Part shown: positions 14,901 to 26,342 of the stretch, piece after piece
Position numbering within the stretch: the first letter of the stretch is position 1
Layout: every line of letters begins with the position of its first letter
Assembly (NCBI RefSeq): GCF_964340395.1
Contig: NC_135560.1
Location: 23,557,675-23,621,674, forward strand
DNA length: 64,000 nucleotides
Direction of reading: 5' to 3'
Origin: Glandiceps talaboti
Lineage: Eukaryota > Hemichordata > Enteropneusta > Spengelidae
Notes under the pieces: generated by a model
Told to the model about the DNA's origin: nothing
What the model saw: the letters and a program-made list of their open reading frames with translations, nothing else
The model's database searches: none
Translations under genes and position numbers: made by a program

Positions 14901-17900
14901 TAGAGATCGGAATTAGGGATAGGCTGTCGAACTTCAAACTTTGATGTCGTGTAGAATGAGACAGGCTACAGATTTGATGACTTGAAGGCAAAATATGAGT
15001 CAGAAAAAGAAGAGTGTAATAAGAAGTGTCAGCTCTAATAGTAGTTGGTACCTTCAGTGAAAGTAATTTAGTTCTGTTGATAGAGTATTGTTTGACTTTA
15101 ATGAAATAGGACTTGATTATACCACCATATTTCAAGATTTCTGTGTTCACGTTATTCTTGAAATGAATCATGTGATCTTATGGGTCATTTAACGAGATGC
15201 TTAAAAGAAAATGTGCTGTTTTACTGTAAAATTAATTACAGCAGTGTGAGTAGACGGGGACCGCACATGCAGAAAATGTCAGGATATGTCTGCTGGTCAT
15301 GAGTTCATTAATTCTAAGGTCATACAACATACGTGTATCATCCAGAAATTACCAAGTGTTTTTCTCATTGTTGGTAATAAGCAAATGAATATTGATGAAA
15401 TGCTAGCATCTCAACATCCAATTTTAAAATTATCCTGGACAGAATTAATAATGTCCTGAAAATTAGTCGGTTTGATGGAAGTTTTTATGCAATATTTCAT
15501 TTATATTTTTTTGACTAATTTGAAAAGATTTTTATTTTTTCAGATTGTATTTTGATAGATGATGAGAAGAAATTTGTTCTTATATCGTAGAAAATCCCAA
15601 ATCCAAAACTGTAGCAGTACAGTTTCTCATGTACAGATAAATAAATCCATCTAGTTTGAATGAGAGTTAACAATTAGTAATATAAGTGATATTTAAATGA
15701 AGGCCAAATAACATGAAATTCATAATTACGGGTGGTAGATATGTAAAAAGACAAATAAACAAAACTAAACTCAAAAGATTTCAGACGATTTTTTGTCCCG
15801 TAAACAAAGTATTATCAGGTAGATACATGTTTTACACAGTCGGGTATGATGATAGAGTTGTAACGTCAGTCTGACTGTTTCTGAATCACACTACTGAAAA
15901 AAAAATTTCTCATCGAATAATTCCGTAAAGTACGTACGTGAAGATTGAAAAATGGAATTACCATCCAATAATAACATAAAGAAGCTTAATCCAGTCACGG
16001 TTACGAGGATTGAATTTTATTTGAATTAACTTTAAATGACTGAAGTGAATCCCTTCTCAGTGTCTTTTGTTCAGTCCATTGATATTCATCACATTGGCGT
16101 CAGATTGCAGATAAAGGCTTCAACTGACTAGCATCCTTGTCAGTGTCAATTTTAGCCATATGATCTTATAATTGTACTTACAGATGCAAGTGGAATTTGA
16201 CGTAGGCAAATCAGTTCATAACACTATTTTTTAAATAATGATATAAGCTTGCAAAGTTGCAGAATTTAATATTGATATAATGTTTGTTATGGATACAAGC
16301 AATACTATATTTGACTTGTGCACGTACTTTTGTTTGTAGCGGGTTTCTGTTCGTAGCAGGTTTTGTCACTGTTCATCTGTTGTGAAAGAAATGATGAATG
16401 GATGTATTTTCATTTTGATCTGAAAGGGAGATAGTATGAATATTATCAAGTGTTGGATATAAAATTCCAAAATGCAGTAAATCATGAAAAGAATACTCTT
16501 TTTTGTGTTCGTGCCAATTTTTCATCCATGGCCGTGCCACAGGACCATCGCAGTGCCACAGGATATCTTTCTGAGCTTGGAAAATATGATTGTAACGTAG
16601 AGGTTTGATTGGAAGTGAATTTTATATGATATGACGAGGTTGACTGTCTTGTCAAATATACATTCAGAAGCCCTAGGGTCAGCTAAGTGCGGTTGGGGGG
16701 AAAATGACATCCTGCGAAATGGGATGTGATTCTTGAAATTGTCATCTCCATAAGATATTGGAGTGCTTGAGAGCCTTCATGTCAGTCAGGCAATTCATTT
16801 CCTAATGGTGTATGAAAGTTAACATCGTGTCAATCACAAAACGTGAAATACAATCAATGAGATGTATTCCTAGTTGGAAGGATTGGAATGATTGCAAGGT
16901 CATTGTCAAGACTCAGTATGTAATATCAATAACAATAAAGTTAGACACAGAAATAAGTCCATGTTTTACGAGATTTCTTTCCAAAATATTCCAGCCTCAA
17001 ATTTTCAAAATGTCCAAAAAAATTCAGTGTATTTCCCACAAAATTAATCACCAAATTTTCATAAAATATTTTTTCGAAAAAATAATCAAATTTTCACAAC
17101 ATATTTAAAAAAAAAAAATGAATTTTCACCAATGTTCTTTTGATTAAAAAATAAATTTTTTCAGAAAACGTCCTTTTAAAAACAATTCTAGGATGTTTTG
17201 AATATGGATTTGATCAAAATGCAATATTTGGTTCTAATTTGTAGTCACCTAGTGAGATATTCAGTAAATTGTCATCAAACTGAAAAAAATTATTGACAAT
17301 GACAGATTCCAATTGCCCATCAGTTCTACCAAGTTGGAATGGCATTACTGTAGCTGCCAATCCCGCCATGATATAGAAAAATATTAAAGGGATGAAATTT
17401 GATCATCAATCTCGTGACTGCTTGAAACTCAGTTTATAATGTTATCTCATTGCAACTGTCTTTCAGGTAACTGTTGCCGTGGGAACCAGTGATATGGGTA
17501 CCTTAACAGAGCCAGAATGTCTGGCACCATGTGAGCCTGGTACAAGTGTCAATCTGGAAGGGATTGTATGGCATGAAACCGATGGAGGTGAGTGGTATGA
17601 TAATGTGACTAGAAATGTGATTACAATAAATGAGGATTCTGTAATTTGATATAGTACAGCAATCTGTCTGGCTTGATAAACTCTAAAATTATCCAAATTT
17701 AATCTATTCAAAGGATAAAAAGATAAATATTTGACATTTTCAGCGATCAGAAAATCTCCGCAATTACTTTTTTTTTAAAAACTGTACTTCAGTCTTTACA
17801 CTGACAGAATGTCGAAACTCATATATTGATGTGGACATGATTCAAAATGGTCGTTTAATAATTTATACAAAGATTGATTTGTACATTTCAATTCATTTCT

Positions 17901-20900
17901 GCAGTGTGATGAATTAAAAAATAGAAAGTACATCTTAATAATTTGTATACAACGCGATAAATGAGAACATTGACAGATGTTGGCAGAGTATAATATTTGA
18001 CGCAAACGTTTTATATGCGGAGATGGAATGAAAGCAGTAATCTTGTCCTAAACTAGTTTTGACTGCATTTCATGCTGAGAATGATGGATTGTTGGCTGTT
18101 AAAATGATAAATGCAGTGAGCTTTATGTTATATCTAGCCCCAGGTTATGAATCTAGTATACTGAACACTGCTGGCAGCACTACACAGACCAGATCTCAAA
18201 AATAGTTTTTCTTACCACATATTGTAGCTTTTTAAATTTTTTTTTAGGTGAATTGTATTCTTAGGGCGGTTTTTATCTGAAAATTGTGAGCAATAGTAAA
18301 TTTTTCTCATCATATCTTAGCATTTGCAGGAAATTGTGTTCTTGGGGCTGTTTGTGTCTGAAAATTGTGAACAACTAACCCCATAGTATGACTTTTGAAG
18401 AAAACTATATTCTTGAGGCTGTTTGTGTCTGCAAATTATCAACAACTAACCCCATAGTATGACTTTTGAAGAAAACTGTACTCTTGGGGCTGTTTGTGTC
18501 TGAAAATTATCAACAACTAACCCCATAGTGTGTGGCTTTTGAAGAAAATTGTATTCTTGAGGCTGTTTGTGTCTGGAAATTATGAACAAAGAATAAGTAT
18601 TTCCTTTGCATCATAGTTTAGTTTTCTCAGAAAATGATATCCTTAAATATTAGGGCTATTTTTATCTGAAAAGATTTTAAGAAGATTAACTAACTTGGGA
18701 GAAAGTGTATTATGGGCAGGTCTATTTGTGTGAAAATTGAAAGACTATTTCAACACATGTAAGGACTAATAAAAAATTGTGTGGTTCCGATTACGCTCAA
18801 TTTTAGAATAGGTGGGGAAGGTAGATTTTTTATTTTATTTTATTATATATATTTTTTTCTGTGTGAGTGTCTACTTCAGGTTTTCCATTGTTTTCCAAAT
18901 GGTCTCTGTGTTGTTGATTCCTTCTCATCAGACGTACAGCCGTTAGAGATTGGAAGAATAGTTTTATATTGTCTTTTTATTAAGTTGATGTCAGTTTCTA
19001 TATCTACTATTTCTCAATTCACAATTTTTGAAAAAAAAATATTCTTGAATATAGAGTTGGCAGTGAAAAGCTAGGTGGGGTTGGGTAACCGGAACCAAAC
19101 AATTTTTTTTTTAGGCTTAATGGTTAGGTTGGACATACAAATATTTTGAACACAAATCAGTCTCCATTTTTAAGTATATTAAAAAAATTTGAATATGAAT
19201 AATTTTAAATTGCTATGGTTGAGGTGTGGCTGCAGCAGTAAAATGAAATGACAGCTAATGGATTTCTAAACTGCCATTTCATTGATCCAACTATCCTGAT
19301 ATTGTAACTGGTTACTCATATATAAATAAATGCTTACAGATGTGAAAAAAAAATGTTGTGACAGAGGTTAATATGTTGATTTAGGTCTCCATTGACTGTG
19401 CTTGAGAACAAAAACACTAGAATGAGTCTGAAAAGTAAAGTAGGTATCTGTGACCTTGACCTCCCACTAGTCATGGCTAGCTGTCTTTTCCTTTATCCAT
19501 CACGGAAGTTAATTGATAATGGAAATACATGGATTGTGATCAAATTCATTCATCCGTATATTTTCAGTTTTGCATCTATTAGTTGGGAGGTAGTCATTTC
19601 CATAACACTGTGGTATTAATTAGACACTCAATGAAGTATTATGCATATACATGTAATTTATGGGTACAATACAGACATAGTGGTTAACAATTGAAACACA
19701 TTACCTCCCTGTATCAACTAGTATACACATTAGAACTGTCTGATTTTCATTTCTGAACTTTCCAAATTTAATAACATCATAGAAATAGCAGATTTTATTA
19801 TACGAAAGTACCGATTATGAAACCTGTGTCTGTTTTTCCCACTTTCTATTCCATTTCCTGTTGTAATGAGGGGTTTCTTAAACCATAAATATGTATGTTT
19901 TTATGTTTTTCATCTCACCGCTGTTAATATACATTTCAAAGATCAAGCCAGGAGCACTAGTGAAAATAGTCAAATCTGCCTGTTTTATAGTTTACAATAT
20001 CACTTTTAGTAGCCTCTTTTTGTTTCCATTTCAGGGAATACACTGTAAAAATAGACAATTTTTTGCAAAATAAAAATTCTGCAAAATTTTGTAGCGACTT
20101 GGTTGATAATATTAACATCTGTCAGACTATGTTTGATATTTGATAGTTCAACTAAAATAGTAATAGTTTGTTGTATATTTTTATCAACAAAGAATGAAAT
20201 TTCTAGTCAAGAGTCAAAAAAATTCATGGAAGAGAATCCCAAATTGTTGCCGACATCTCTTCAACATCCTCAGGGGTGTACTACAATGCTGACAGAGAAT
20301 GTTAGCAAAAATTTGAGATTCATTTCCCAGAATTCTTTTAACTCTTGAGTAGAAATGTCATCACTAAGTGTGAACCCAAAGACCGTGAATATTCATTCTC
20401 ACAACATAGATAGTGTTGGATATTTTGTTAATAAAAAAAAGTGGTAGTTTCTGAACACAAAATATGATGTGAGCCTTACTGTTGAAGTAGTAAATAATTA
20501 GTACATGAATCAACCAGTAAAGTGTGTTTTGTCATTCTTGAAAATTTGTGTCGTCTACCATTTCTGAGTACTAAGTGTTTGTTTGTTGTATTTCTATCAG
20601 GAGTTCTTGTGGTAAATGTGACATGGAGAAACAAAACCTATGTTGGAACACTACTTGATTGTAGTAAACATGACTGGGCACCTCCAAGGTGAGTTTAAAC
20701 TTTGACCTTTAACCTTTGTAATCCTAGTAGTATCTGGCCATTTTAATGGACATATATGCATGGTATGTAGAGAGGTTATTGCCACTGGGAGGATATACTT
20801 GTTTTGTTGTATCAGGTTTAAGGTATTTTGACGTGTTTATTGTCCGGAATTCATAGGGTTGTTTCTTTCCTTTGTAACTTCACTAGTTGTTTTCATCTGT

Positions 20901-23900
20901 GGTATTGTTGTGTTTTTCTCTAATGTCAGGCCATTGCTCTTTCTCATGGCTACATTGCTTTGAGGAATTGGTTGACTCAAGGTTTAGATTTCATTCTGGA
21001 AACAGAGACTACCAAGTTATAGGAGTTGTTGTTGAAATCTGAGAAATGAACTTTACCCCCATACAGCCCCATTTCAACCATCCATTCGTGTAGTTACTCA
21101 AAAGAGAAATTGGATAGAAAGAGAAAATGAAATTCTTGTTGGAGTTTTGAATGTCAACTAACAAGAGTAATGTTGCAAAAGAACTCAAGGTAGAGGTTGC
21201 ATATAAATGTAGTGGATAATTAGTAATTTCTTATACATATCTGTCATGTTATTTCATTTCATAGCCTCAGAACTTATGAAAATATTTGAATTATTTGAAT
21301 TGTGATGAGATGTTAGGTGAAGTTGTATACTTTCCCCGATTTCATTAAAAATGTATAGATTTCTAACTCCATCCTGGTTATTTTTTGTTTTTTGTTTTCT
21401 ATAGATTCTGTGATTCACCCACTAGTGATATAGAAACTAGAACTCCCAAAGCTAGTGGGAGAGGCAAGCGAGGGCGCTCTTCCTCCAACACACCACTGAT
21501 GGGAGGTGATATGAGTAATTACACTGAAACTAGGACATCCATACACAGCAAACTTCGCAATTCAAATGGGAAGGGACGACGAGGTAGTGCTGCTGGTGCT
21601 AGAACTCCAACTAATGGTTTAGAAAGGGGAGGAAAGAGGAAGAATAAACCCATGGATTTAGATTTAAACTCCAGCCATGATGAAGGAAGAGCAGCGAGCA
21701 AACGCATGAGGACAAATTCTCGGGGGACCCCAACAACACCACAAGTACCAACTGATGTGTCAGCAAATGAAATGCCACCATCTCCAGTACTAATAGAATG
21801 TCCCGAACCCAATTGTGGAAAGAAATACAAACATATAAATGGACTTCGCTATCATCAAACACACGCACATTTGGAAAATTTGACACCAAAAACAGATGTG
21901 TCAACTGAGGAACCTGAAAGTGAAACACCATCTGCATCGTCAGAGGACAGTAATTCTGCTAACATTCCTGTAGAGGGAATGAAGGAACAAGTACCAGCAC
22001 AAAGTGAATATGACTTCTCTGATTCCAATTCCAAAAATACAACTGTAAAAGGACACATTGCTAAAGGCGGTCAAGGAAGTGAAGGTAAACCGCAAACGGG
22101 AACTGTAATTGTAAAACAAGAGATAGACACAGAGAAGTCTGACTCTCATGTGAAAGACACAGAAAAACACATGGACAAAGCATTGAGTGTTAAAACTGGA
22201 AAGTCAAAACATGATAAAGTGTCTGGAAAGCCTCATAAACATGGCGAAAAAGTCAAAGTTAAAGATGGTGTAAGCAGTCAGAAACCAAGAATGAAAAAAC
22301 ATGTGTCATCGGGTGAAGACAACCATTTGGAATTTCAGGCAATGGTAGAAAGTGTGTTATCATCTCAAAGTCAATCATCTGCAACTCCAGAATTAGGTGC
22401 TAGGAAAGATACAGAGACAGTAACAGGAACTGTAACACCAGCTATACCAGTAGGTGCTGCCACTAGTGTTATACAAAAAATCAAAACTGAACCAGGACTT
22501 AAAGAAAGCAGTTGTTGTAACATGCAACCTCCCCCTACTCTGGACAAAGTACAAGTTCCAGCAAAGGAAGAAATGAGGACTAGTGATGTTATAGACTCAG
22601 AAGGACCAAAGAAAAAAGACAAAGATAAGCATAAATCCGGAGACAAAGAGAAACATAAGAAAAGTAGTAAAGCTGAAAAATCTTTGCCAAAACTGAAAAG
22701 TGCTAGGCCTATTGCTCCAGCACCACCAGTTCCACAACTAATTGCAATTCCTGGATTTGCACCAACTAGTACAACTGGTGGCACTGTTACGATAACACCT
22801 GTTACTACGAATCCGCAGGCTACACCAATTAGTCCGCCATTGATACCTATACAGCCCAAACCAACAGTGATGGGAGAACCAATGGTCAATCCATCTCTTG
22901 CTTCACTGAAAGAACGCAAACATAAGAGTAAGAAAAAGTCTAAAGAAAAGGATGATAAGGGAGAGAAAATGAAAGACTCATCAAAAGAAAAGGAGAGCAA
23001 GGAAAAACAGTCCAAACAGGAAACTGAAAAGAGCACAGTCGAGGAGAATAATATATTAAAGAGAGCACTTACTGAGTCTGGAATATTCTTAGATGAAACT
23101 GAGAAAAGTCCTTCACCTCCACAAACTAGTGAAACACCAAGTGTATATCCATCAAGTAATGTAGCTGGTGAGCCTCCCAAGGCTGTGGTTGCTCCAACCA
23201 GACCAGAGATCCCCAAACTAATACCAGTTACTGATAGCGTACCTAAAGCCTCGGCTACAGCTCATGTTATAACAGCAACTCCAAAAGCAGTTGAAGCTGA
23301 ATCACTACATAGACATGATAGACAAGGTGCAGGGTTAGGTAATCTAAGTGCTAACACCGCTGCTGTTGCACCAAATTCACATGCACCAACAGAGCCACTT
23401 CAGATCATTACAACAACACCCCAGGGTAGCAACACTAACCAGGATGCTAGAAGTCCTGCATATTCAGACATTTCTGATGCAAATGATGATATAAGCAATG
23501 AGGGTAATAAGCAGATAAATGATGATCCTTATCAGTTTAATGATGATTCTCAGCCCCCAGCTGTCAAAACACATCATAGTATTCATGGTGAAATTCGAAA
23601 AGACAGGGAAGAGGTGTCGGTGTATGCACCATACAGTAGTAATCTAACCGCTAAGGTTCACTCCCCGCCAGTATTAGAAAACAAAAAGAGACCCAGTGAG
23701 GAAAGCATGAAATATTTGAACAAGGACTCTGAAAAACACCAGAGAAAAGACACTGTGGAATCTTCTGAATCGGACAACAAAAAACTGAGAAAAGATGAAG
23801 CACAACCTCAAGCTGCATCAGGGAGTCAGTTTCCGGAGCGACACAATCCGTCTCCCAAGATGCTATCCCAACAGATGTATCCTCAGTATCCATACATGCC

Positions 23901-24525
23901 GGGATACATGGGATACAGCATAGATCGGACTTATCATTTGCATTTAATGGCTACTGATCCTCACTACAGACACCAACATGAAAAATTTATGGAAGAGCAG
24001 GAGAGAATGCGACAGGAACATGAAAGGATGGAAAGAGAAAAGAGAGAGAAACCTCAACAAGAGAAACATCCACGGACTCCAGACAAGGAGAGTGAAAGAA
24101 CAAAATCAGAGTTGGCTGGACCTGCAAAGAATGTTGAAAGAAAAGAGCATCGGTCTAATGAACCTGACAACTGGCCCAGAGGTGAAGAAAGATCAAATGA
24201 AAGAACAAAAGAAAAACAACGAGAAAATCATCAAATAATGGCAGAGAGTATAGAATTGAAATCTCAGGTGGCACAAGCTGGATCTAGGGAACAAATCTAT
24301 GATCCTAGAGTTTTGTATGATCATCAGAGACAAAGGGAGGACATTAGACAGCACTATTTATATCAACAAAAAGTATTAGAACAACAAAGGTACGAAGAGG
24401 AAAGGAGAAGACAACATCAACATCATCAACACCATCACCACCAGCAACAACAGCAACAACAACAGCATCATCATCATCATCATCACCAACAACATCAGCA
24501 ACAGCAGCAGCAACAACAACAACAG

Positions 24526-24593
<68 letters not shown>

Positions 24594-26214
24594 GCGACAA
24601 AGTGAGAAAGAAAGGAGAGAGTCTACTGATACTAAGCAAAGCGAGACTGCAAAAGAAACGCCAAAAAAGGATAGACCAGCCAAAGATATATCAAGTAAAC
24701 CAGAAAAGGAGGTTAAAAGTTCATCAAAGGTCAGTGAGGACAAGAGTGATGAGAGGGAGCATAGGAAACCACCAAGTCGTCATGACGACAAATCACATCC
24801 CACCTTGGAACCAAAACCTTCCCATCATCCGGAAGCAGCAAAATTTCCAGAAGGATATCCGGCATATATGCAACATCCCTACATGCAGTCACCTCACTAT
24901 GGACCTGTGCCGTTTGATCCGGCATATCGACCTGTCAATCCTATAATGGCAGTACCTGCTGGAGGCTATCCTGGTACTCCCTTTCTTCCGCCAGAATTCC
25001 GATACTCTGGACCATCTCCTATGGTGGCACCAGCCTGGAAGATGTCACCAGCTGACGAAAAAGCTCTAGAACAGGAAAGAGAGAGGGAGAGGGAGAGGGA
25101 GAGAGAAAGAGAGCGTTCTCTAGTTGTGTCTCCAGTGCCCAAGTCTCCACATGTTGTGTCTTCTCGACATGGCTCTCCAGAGAGAGCGCCAAAAGCATTA
25201 GAACTTTTACAACAACATGCATCACAGTACTACAATGCACAACACAAAAATGAAGCAAGACAGTCACCAGATAGGAAAAAGACAGTGTCTCCAGCTAGAC
25301 CAAGATCAAGATCAAGATCACGATCACCAGCTGCTGGAAAACAGCATGGAGAATCATGCCACTCTGGCAAGGAAGAAGAAGCCGGGTGTATAGAATCAGG
25401 TTTACATCATGATGTATCACCGCCAATGCAGAGGCACCTCCATACACACCATCATACTCACCATGTTGGCATGGGTTACCCTATCATGGCATCACCATAT
25501 GATCCATATGGTAAGTTTATATACAGACTAAGTAATATTTACAGTAATAAATGTTCATAGTTACAGATGAAAATTTCTACTCACAGTCAAAACGGTGACA
25601 TCTTGTCAGTATCTTTAGGTTTGTGCTAAAATTGGCTGTCACCATGTGTTTGGGATGAACCACTTGAAATGAGTTTCACTGATGAATAGTCACGCTGATG
25701 AGACATCAGTGTCTCATCCACTGATGAGACATCAGTGGAAATTTGGAATTTACTGTTCAAAGAATATTTTGGCTCTGTGAGTAGAAATTTTCTTTTGTAG
25801 CTAAGTAATTTTTGTGCAAGAAAAACCCTGAAAATATATTTCATTTCATTATTTGATTTCTCAAATTCAAATATAATTGCATCATAAGTAATAACTATCC
25901 TCAACCATAGGGGACCGCAAACATGATGCCGATACTTTGATCTCTGAAGCAAGACTTTCCAAAGAGTGAAAATCAAGGAAATATTTCCAAATACTACTGA
26001 ACATGTCCTTTTCCTACAAATTTTGACATCACAGATTCACCTTTTTTTAAAAAATAAATAACAGTAGTCATGGTAATCAGTTGTTAATGAACTTTAGACC
26101 AATCAGGAATTGTGTATCAGTTTGTGATCTGGTATGTGTTGTTTCCTTCCAGCTACTGTGTTGTCGAACCAACCTCCAGTTGCTGGCATATCACCATACA
26201 CAGCGCGAAGGTAA
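6977..26214 (+). CDS. ZNF609-like: ZNF608/ZNF609/scribbler-family zinc-finger protein, 5 coding exons, 1675 aa
   Basis: Joined CDS 6977-7627, 17467-17587, 20601-20688, 21405-25510 and 26153-26214: 5028 nt with consistent phases and GT-AG introns. Visible landmarks are the acidic N-terminal motif [21 protein letters not shown] (residues 14-34), a conserved block over residues ~231-294 ([46 protein letters not shown]), and one C2H2 finger at 419-442 (CPEPNC to THAH). Further landmarks are PKPTVMGEP (~772), SPAYSDISD (~970), a His/Gln tract at 1290-1350, an RE-repeat, [10 protein letters not shown] (~1552) and a terminal TARR. From family knowledge, human ZNF609 and ZNF608 (about 1400-1500 aa) and Drosophila scribbler/brakeless are nuclear transcription cofactors; nuclear action here is inferred. 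The start is the first ATG of exon 1 (A at -3, G at +4), 13 residues before YDSGDEW, much as in ZNF609. The frame is open upstream to the acceptor, so an upstream coding exon is not excluded. Whether ZNF608 or ZNF609 is closer cannot be decided; an invertebrate is expected to carry one pro-orthologue. Confidence 0.93.
10007..10205. mobile_element. 199-bp MITE with 37-bp TIRs and 8-bp TSD (hAT-like)
   Basis: Terminal inverted repeats of 37 bp lie at 10007-10043 and 10169-10205 with one mismatch; the ends read CACAGAGGCGTG and CACGCCCCTGTG. The element is flanked directly by a perfect 8-bp duplication GTACCACC at 9999-10006 and 10206-10213. It has no coding capacity. An 8-bp target duplication fits hAT, P or Merlin-type transposons, and the CAGRGGCG-like terminus favours hAT. 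The near-identical TIRs suggest fairly recent insertion by a transposase supplied elsewhere. Confidence 0.88.
10996..11073 (-). CDS. Possible terminal exon of an unidentified minus-strand gene or gene fragment
   Basis: On the minus strand a splice-acceptor-like GTGTTTTCACTTTCAG precedes 26 in-frame codons that read [20 protein letters not shown], then SAIKG and TAA. The composition is that of an amphipathic helix, which is unlike the Phe/Leu/Ser/Tyr-rich translations of random AT-rich DNA here. I do not recognise the family and found no partner exons on this strand. It may be the last exon of a gene nested in the ZNF609-like intron, a decayed gene fragment, or chance. Confidence 0.3.
   Translation of the reverse strand, partial: VKYVRAALSDELKKFIERLQSAIKG
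11864..11931. repeat. (CT)n/(CA)n microsatellite
   Basis: A CT run followed by an imperfect CA run in ZNF609-like intron 1. Confidence 0.95.
17467..17587 (+). CDS. ZNF609-like: ZNF609-like coding exon 2
   Basis: The acceptor TTTCAG ends at 17466 and the donor GTGAGT begins at 17588. The 121 nt encode residues 218-257 plus the first base of codon 258, including [19 protein letters not shown] and IVWHETD. This block is almost invariant in the ZNF608/609/scribbler family, so the exon is secure. Confidence 0.95.
18225..18745. repeat. Degenerate ~70-74-bp tandem repeat
   Basis: Copies of a unit containing GGCTGTTTGTGTCTG and AACAACTAACCCCATAG recur at about 70-74-bp spacing. The clearest units start near 18346, 18416, 18487 and 18560, with weaker copies on both sides. 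The unit bears no relation to the flanking exons. Confidence 0.8.
18771..19108. mobile_element. 338-bp inverted-repeat element, MITE candidate
   Basis: The ends form a 24-bp inverted repeat with two mismatches. The left end starts with A6 then TTGTGTGGTTCCGATTAC. The right end is the complement of A6 then TTGTTTGGTTCCGGTTAC. The interior is AT-rich. I see no convincing target-site duplication, and the A-rich tips blur the exact boundaries. A chance ORF of 97 codons inside has no recognisable features. Confidence 0.5.
20601..20688 (+). CDS. ZNF609-like: ZNF609-like coding exon 3
   Basis: The acceptor TTTCTATCAG ends at 20600 and the donor GTGAGT begins at 20689. The 88 nt encode [19 protein letters not shown] and SKHDWAPPR (residues 258-287, with split codons at both ends). 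It continues the conserved block begun in the previous exon. Confidence 0.95.
20689..21404 (+). other. ZNF609-like intron 3 (716 bp)
   Basis: GTGAGT to CTATAG intron between the conserved APPR and FCDSP codons. Nothing else was recognised inside it. Confidence 0.85.
21405..25510 (+). CDS. ZNF609-like: ZNF609-like large coding exon 4 (C2H2 finger, poly-His/Gln)
   Basis: The acceptor TTTTCTATAG ends at 21404 and the donor GTAAGT begins at 25511. The 4106 nt encode residues 288-1655 plus one base of 1656. The exon starts with FCDSPTSD, then carries Ser/Lys-rich linkers, the single C2H2 finger (C419, C424, paired His near 437-442), [26 protein letters not shown], and the aromatic [15 protein letters not shown] block. 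After these come a His/Gln tract with 33 uninterrupted Gln codons (mixed CAA/CAG), an Arg-Glu repeat, an RSRSRSRSP motif and [13 protein letters not shown]. Low complexity makes the linkers poorly alignable, but the order of conserved blocks matches ZNF609. Confidence 0.95.
25511..26152 (+). other. ZNF609-like intron 4 (642 bp)
   Basis: GTAAGT to TTCCAG intron separating the large exon from the 62-nt terminal exon. It contains two abutting perfect hairpins (25697-25718 and 25718-25738) built on a repeated GATGAGACATCAGTG-type motif. Confidence 0.8.
26153..26214 (+). CDS. ZNF609-like: ZNF609-like terminal coding exon 5
   Basis: The acceptor TTCCTTCCAG ends at 26152. Joined to the phase-1 donor at 25510, the exon reads [20 protein letters not shown] followed by TAA at 26212-26214. 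This parallels the human ZNF609 C-terminus as I recall it (S/A-rich, then proline-rich, then a basic RR end). It was recovered from phase and family comparison. Without it the large exon would run on in the intron to a stop at 25558. Confidence 0.85.
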
Positions 26215-26254
26215 TTTGCATAAACATAATCTTGCCCATAATCTTGCCATTCAG

Positions 26255-26342
26255 AAACTAACAGGAATGATAAGGCTCGAACCTGCAACCTGCAGATTCC
26301 AAGCCAACCACTCTAACCATTCAACCATCATGACTTCACGTA
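26255..26342 (-). mobile_element. tRNA-derived SINE head (minus strand)
   Basis: Read on the minus strand, the segment has a pol III A-box-like TGGTTAGAGTGG and, about 35 bp downstream, a B-box GGTTCGAGCC (26274-26283). This is the layout of a tRNA-derived SINE. Boundaries and 3' tail are undefined; the element may extend toward 26215. It lies just after the stop codon of the ZNF609-like gene, probably within its 3' UTR, in antisense orientation. It is not a functional tRNA gene because the acceptor and T stems do not pair properly. Confidence 0.55.

Larger units (their letters stand above)
7628..17466 (+). other. ZNF609-like intron 1 (9.8 kb)
   Basis: GT-AG bounded intron. It contains a MITE (10007-10205), a CT/CA microsatellite (11864-11931), a small inverted repeat (13750-13795) and a possible minus-strand exon (10996-11073). 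The rest is AT-rich with no coding signal I can support. Confidence 0.8.
17588..20600 (+). other. ZNF609-like intron 2 (3.0 kb)
   Basis: GT-AG bounded intron. It contains a degenerate ~72-bp tandem repeat (18225-18745) followed directly by an inverted-repeat element (18771-19108). The remainder has only chance ORFs. Confidence 0.85.

Noticed and set aside
22371-23216. 281-codon minus-strand ORF
   Set aside because: It lies entirely opposite conserved ZNF609-like coding sequence (including PKPTVMGEP) and shows no recognisable motif.
24376-24743. Poly-Leu and poly-Cys ORFs opposite the large ZNF609-like exon
   Set aside because: Antisense shadows of the CAG/CAA tract in a well-supported coding exon.
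26274-26340. Functional tRNA gene on the minus strand
   Set aside because: A- and B-box-like sequences are present, but the acceptor and T stems do not pair, which fits a SINE better.
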